DNA of 60,389 nt, from contig NW_020290049.1 in assembly GCF_003144195.1 (NCBI RefSeq), forward strand, positions 5,762 to 66,150, given 5' to 3'. How positions within the stretch are numbered: the stretch's first letter is position 1; the number at the start of each line of letters is the position of its first letter. The stretch is from Ceraceosorus guamensis (Eukaryota; Basidiomycota; Exobasidiomycetes; Ceraceosorales; Ceraceosoraceae). A program made the position numbers and the translations under genes. This document shows, in pieces, positions 58,326 through 60,389 of the stretch. The notes beneath the pieces were generated by a model, which searched no databases, was not told where the DNA came from, and worked only from the letters and a program-made list of their open reading frames with translations.

Positions 58326-58836
58326 ATGTCGGAGGAAGCCCCCAGAGCAGTCGGCCCCCCTGAGGGCTTTGATCAGTGGCGCGGGCACACACGTGCATCA
58401 ACAGCCGCTTCAGCCTCCTACGCCCCCACCACAACGACTTCAGGCAGTCCTCAATCAATGTTTGAAGAGCTTTCTGGGGCAGACGCTTTGCCCGACAGCT
58501 TTTATCAGTGGCGCAGACGCGCCCGTGAATCAACTGTGGCGTCCACATCTTGCTTCACTACCACAACTTTTGGTAGCCCGGGCCTAGATGATGAGGTGAG
58601 TGAATGCGTGTGGGCAACACATTGCATTTCAGACCATTCCTCACACCGAGTTCAAGACTGATCGGATCCGGATTGGAGCGCGGGGTCGCTTATCTGTAGA
58701 TGACAAGGGCAGCGAACAAGCCGACAACAATGGCCATGATCAGGCCAACGAGGAGCGCAACAGTCTTGCAAATTGCGTTGACTGCGCGCTCGACATTCTT
58801 AAGCTTGATAACAAGCTCGACTTGATTGTCGAATAG
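58326..58836 (+). CDS. Small two-exon open frame with an internal duplicated unit, unassigned
   Basis: Exon 1 (58326-58595) starts MSEEAPRAVGPPEGFDQWRG and ends at a GTGAGT donor; exon 2 (58633-58836) starts after TTTCAG at phase 0 and ends TAG, giving about 157 residues. Exon 1 contains two related units: PEGFDQWRGHTRASTAAS with TTTTSGSP, then PDSFYQWRRRARESTVAS with TTTTFGSP. The internal repetition conserved at protein level suggests real coding. Exon 2 runs antisense to a better-looking minus-strand exon (58690 and up), so its 3' part may be untranslated or the model wrong. The 36-base intron is very short for this genome, another reason for doubt. Confidence 0.35.
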
Positions 58837-59085
58837 CTTCTTGAGGTTGCCCCCAATGTCTGCAACAGTGTCGGACATCTGGTTGAGCTTGCCGTCCGTC
58901 ACCTCAGCACGCTTGACCAGGGAGACAAGGTTGAGGTCTTGTTCCACGCGACCCACGCGCTGCTTGAGGTTTTCGAGATCCTGATTGTGGTCCTCTGTGG
59001 GAGATGCTGTGGCCTGGGTGGGCACAGGCACAATTTGTGATGATCGATCAGTTCTTAGGAAGATGGAGCAGCTGCTGGCAGGAAG
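58690..59085 (-). CDS. 3' exon encoding a coiled coil and C-terminal membrane anchor (partial gene, unassigned)
   Basis: The frame has no ATG of its own and is open upstream to an acceptor-like CCTGCCAG near 59080, so it reads as the last exon of a minus-strand gene. It encodes a Ser/Thr linker (VPVPTQATASPTED), heptad-like helices (LENLKQRVGRVEQDL, KLNQMSDTVADIGGNLKKLF, LVIKLKNVERAVNAI), and a terminal hydrophobic helix TVALLVGLIMAIVVGLFAAL followed by VIYR. That arrangement is typical of a tail-anchored membrane protein. Upstream exons may be the frames at 59.1-60.1 kb, but I could not join them with confidence. Function unknown. Confidence 0.5.
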   Translation of the reverse strand, partial: LPASSCSIFLRTDRSSQIVPVPTQATASPTEDHNQDLENLKQRVGRVEQDLNLVSLVKRAEVTDGKLNQMSDTVADIGGNLKKLFDNQVELVIKLKNVERAVNAICKTVALLVGLIMAIVVGLFAALVIYR

Positions 59086-59139
59086 TGACTCACCGCAGGT
59101 GTGCCGTCAAAGCCAATGGTCTGGCTTTCTGTTGGGGGG

Positions 59140-59345
59140 CGGGGCGGGGGACAGGGGGAGGGTAGGCCCTTTCAAACTACCAAATTGTGCTTGTTGGAGT
59201 GGGGTCAAGCTACTGAACAGATGCAGGGCAGTCTGCAACCCTCTTTGTTGGGACTCTTGTTGGTCCATTCCTTGGGAATGCTGTTGCAAACATGGCAGCC
59301 AGGGGACTGACCCTAGGAGACAGATTGGAGCGGGACTTTGGCAGC
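59140..59345 (-). pseudogene. Diverged, frameshifted copy of the 59855-59995 coding segment
   Basis: The minus strand encodes SPLAAMFATAF and then, in the next frame, GMDQQESQQRGLQTALHLFS and LQQAQFGSLKG. The same text occurs in one frame in the neighbouring copy at about 59855-59995. One extra C after the ATAF codons shifts this copy. It could be a decayed duplicate or, less likely, a pair of exons with a splice I cannot see. Confidence 0.55.
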
Positions 59346-59707
59346 CACAAGGATGAGATTGCAGACCCTTGATTCGCTGATGGCAGATAGTTAGGAGCTT
59401 TCTGGCTGCTGACCCTGTTGAATGGATGCAGAGGCACCTTCTTTGGTCTCACATGTGGCATCCAGCATCTTCTTTGAGGTAGCCAACGCCCTTTTCTTAC
59501 GCCTCTTTGCTTCTCTGTCCAAGACAGAATGGGACAAAATGGTGAAACCCAGCCCTCCAAGCTAAAGTGCTTTGGTTTGGGCTGCCAGACCAGCAGCTAT
59601 GCCTGCAAGATAACTCCTTTCTCTGTAGCAAATGCCATCACAAGCGTGCCCACTTGCGCCTGTATGCCAGCTGGGGCATGCTCTTGAGTGGTGAGCCTCA
59701 GACGTAG

Positions 59708-60142
59708 TTAAGAACACACTTGTGCCCAGAGTGCAGGCTGGCGGAGGATGCTCAAGACAGCACGCAGCGTAGCCTGGGTAATGCCTTCTACACTATCAAG
59801 ACGCTTTCCCATATGACGCTTCAGAACCTCTGCACAAGCAGCGTTGGTACTAATTTGCCCTTTCAGACTTGCAGATTGTGCTTGTTGGAGCTCAGTTGAG
59901 CTACTGAGCAGATGAATGGCAGTTTGCATCCCTCTTTGTTGCGACTCTTGTCGATCCATGCCTTGGAACGCTGTCGCAAATACGGCAGCCATGGGACTAA
60001 ATAACAGAGCCGGATCCGAGTGAGACTTGCGGAAGCCGGATTCGAAGGTGGGCATGTCAGCAGAATCCCAATCAAAGTCAAGCTCAGAGGCACGATCAGA
60101 CCGCATAATTGGCGAGCGCGAGAGCGTTGCACAGCCATGCAT
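59708..60142 (-). CDS. Unassigned coding segment, intact copy of a tandem duplication
   Basis: The frame of about 144 codons contains ATGs at MHGCATL and at MRSDRASELDFDWDSADMPT. Later text is SPMAAVFATAFQGMDRQESQ, QRGMQTAIHLLSSSTELQQA, CAEVLKRHMGKRLDSVEGI and LRAVLSILRQPALWAQ, mostly helical and Gln-rich. It stops shortly after, with a GTGTGT donor-like site next to the stop, so it may be a first exon of the gene that ends at 58690. No family recognised. The neighbouring copy at 59.14-59.35 kb shares about 45 residues. Confidence 0.4.
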   Translation of the reverse strand: MHGCATLSRSPIMRSDRASELDFDWDSADMPTFESGFRKSHSDPALLFSPMAAVFATAFQGMDRQESQQRGMQTAIHLLSSSTELQQAQSASLKGQISTNAACAEVLKRHMGKRLDSVEGITQATLRAVLSILRQPALWAQVCS

Positions 60143-60389
60143 ACATGCAGGTGGTCTTTACTCACTCGTACTCTGGTTCGTCCCTGCCAAGGAGTATCAT
60201 CATCGCGGTGACTGGCTTCGCAAGTAGTGTCGTCCGCCCTACTGATGACTGGATGTATGCAGAGGCACGACTGCAATCTCTGATGCATAGAGCCATCAGA
60301 TTTGATGCTGGGGAACATCCATCAATTGACCAAAAGACTGAGCGCCCACACGCTGGCTTACAGCTTCTTCCCTTGTTCTCTTGTGGTCC
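60143..60389. other. Right edge, no gene assigned
   Basis: A short stretch of ordinary-looking sequence, similar in composition to the preceding 2.5 kb. Open frames are short and may belong to a gene continuing outside the window. Confidence 0.3.

Noticed and set aside
1-60389. CRISPR arrays, bacterial operons, riboswitches or a biosynthetic cluster
   Set aside because: No spaced palindromic repeats; genes are intron-rich and eukaryotic; no oxidase, UstY-like or synthase genes lie next to the polyprotein inside this window.

Overview
The window looks like nuclear DNA of a basidiomycete fungus. Genes have many short GT-AG introns, mostly 45-250 bases with GTGAGT-type donors. The DNA is GC- and CpG-rich, proteins carry long Ser/Ala/Gly low-complexity stretches, and several genes are fungal-type (VPS9, HAL3/PPCDC, YSC84, PRP24/SART3, an FMP25-like protein, a complex I 12 kDa subunit). 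Ustilaginomycotina is my inference, from the compact spacing, the low-complexity insertions and the Kex2-type repeat precursor; it is not proved by any marker here.

Layout. At the left edge (3-5114, +, 5' end outside the window) is one uninterrupted frame for a cysteine-rich polyprotein: about 21 modules that each open with Cys-x2-Cys-Cys, separated by linkers rich in Lys-Arg and Arg-Arg pairs. This is the best candidate for an undescribed system. At 5783-10089 (-) lies a malonyl-CoA:ACP transacylase-like gene (MCT1). It lacks the usual nucleophile serine and appears to carry about 390 residues of low-complexity N-terminal extension. A 1.2 kb divergent promoter region with a GCAG microsatellite separates it from 11327-17843 (+), where a VPS9-domain Rab5 exchange factor runs in frame, without a visible stop, into a HAL3-type phosphopantothenoylcysteine decarboxylase. 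A small complex I subunit gene follows at 19146-20131 (-).

The middle holds two large adjacent minus-strand genes of unknown function. Gene B (21061-24852) and gene A (24968-30621) share a short module. Gene A begins with a predicted signal peptide yet carries an AT-hook-like motif and a CxxC/CxxC pair. After 3.3 kb without a convincing gene comes an FMP25/BCA1-like mitochondrial RCC1-repeat protein (33984-37735, +), then a zinc-ribbon protein of unknown role (39708-42422, -), then 3.5 kb of repeat-bearing spacer.

The right part contains a secreted alpha/beta hydrolase (45947-47357, +), a PRP24/SART3-type U6 snRNP recycling factor with HAT repeats, four RRMs and a C-terminal Lsm-binding motif (47738-53042, -), and a YSC84-type actin/endocytosis protein (53789-56700, +). 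From about 57.6 kb to the right end the composition changes to less CpG and more A/T. That stretch holds small unassigned open frames, one tandem duplication with a frameshifted copy, and a possible sense/antisense exon overlap.

The genes do not form one pathway. Three act in mitochondria (MCT1, complex I subunit, FMP25-like), two in endocytosis and trafficking (VPS9, YSC84), one in CoA synthesis and one in splicing. The secreted or possibly host-facing candidates are the Cys-rich polyprotein, gene A and the hydrolase. All splice models were read by eye from consensus sites, reading phase and family alignment from memory; no search or RNA evidence was available.
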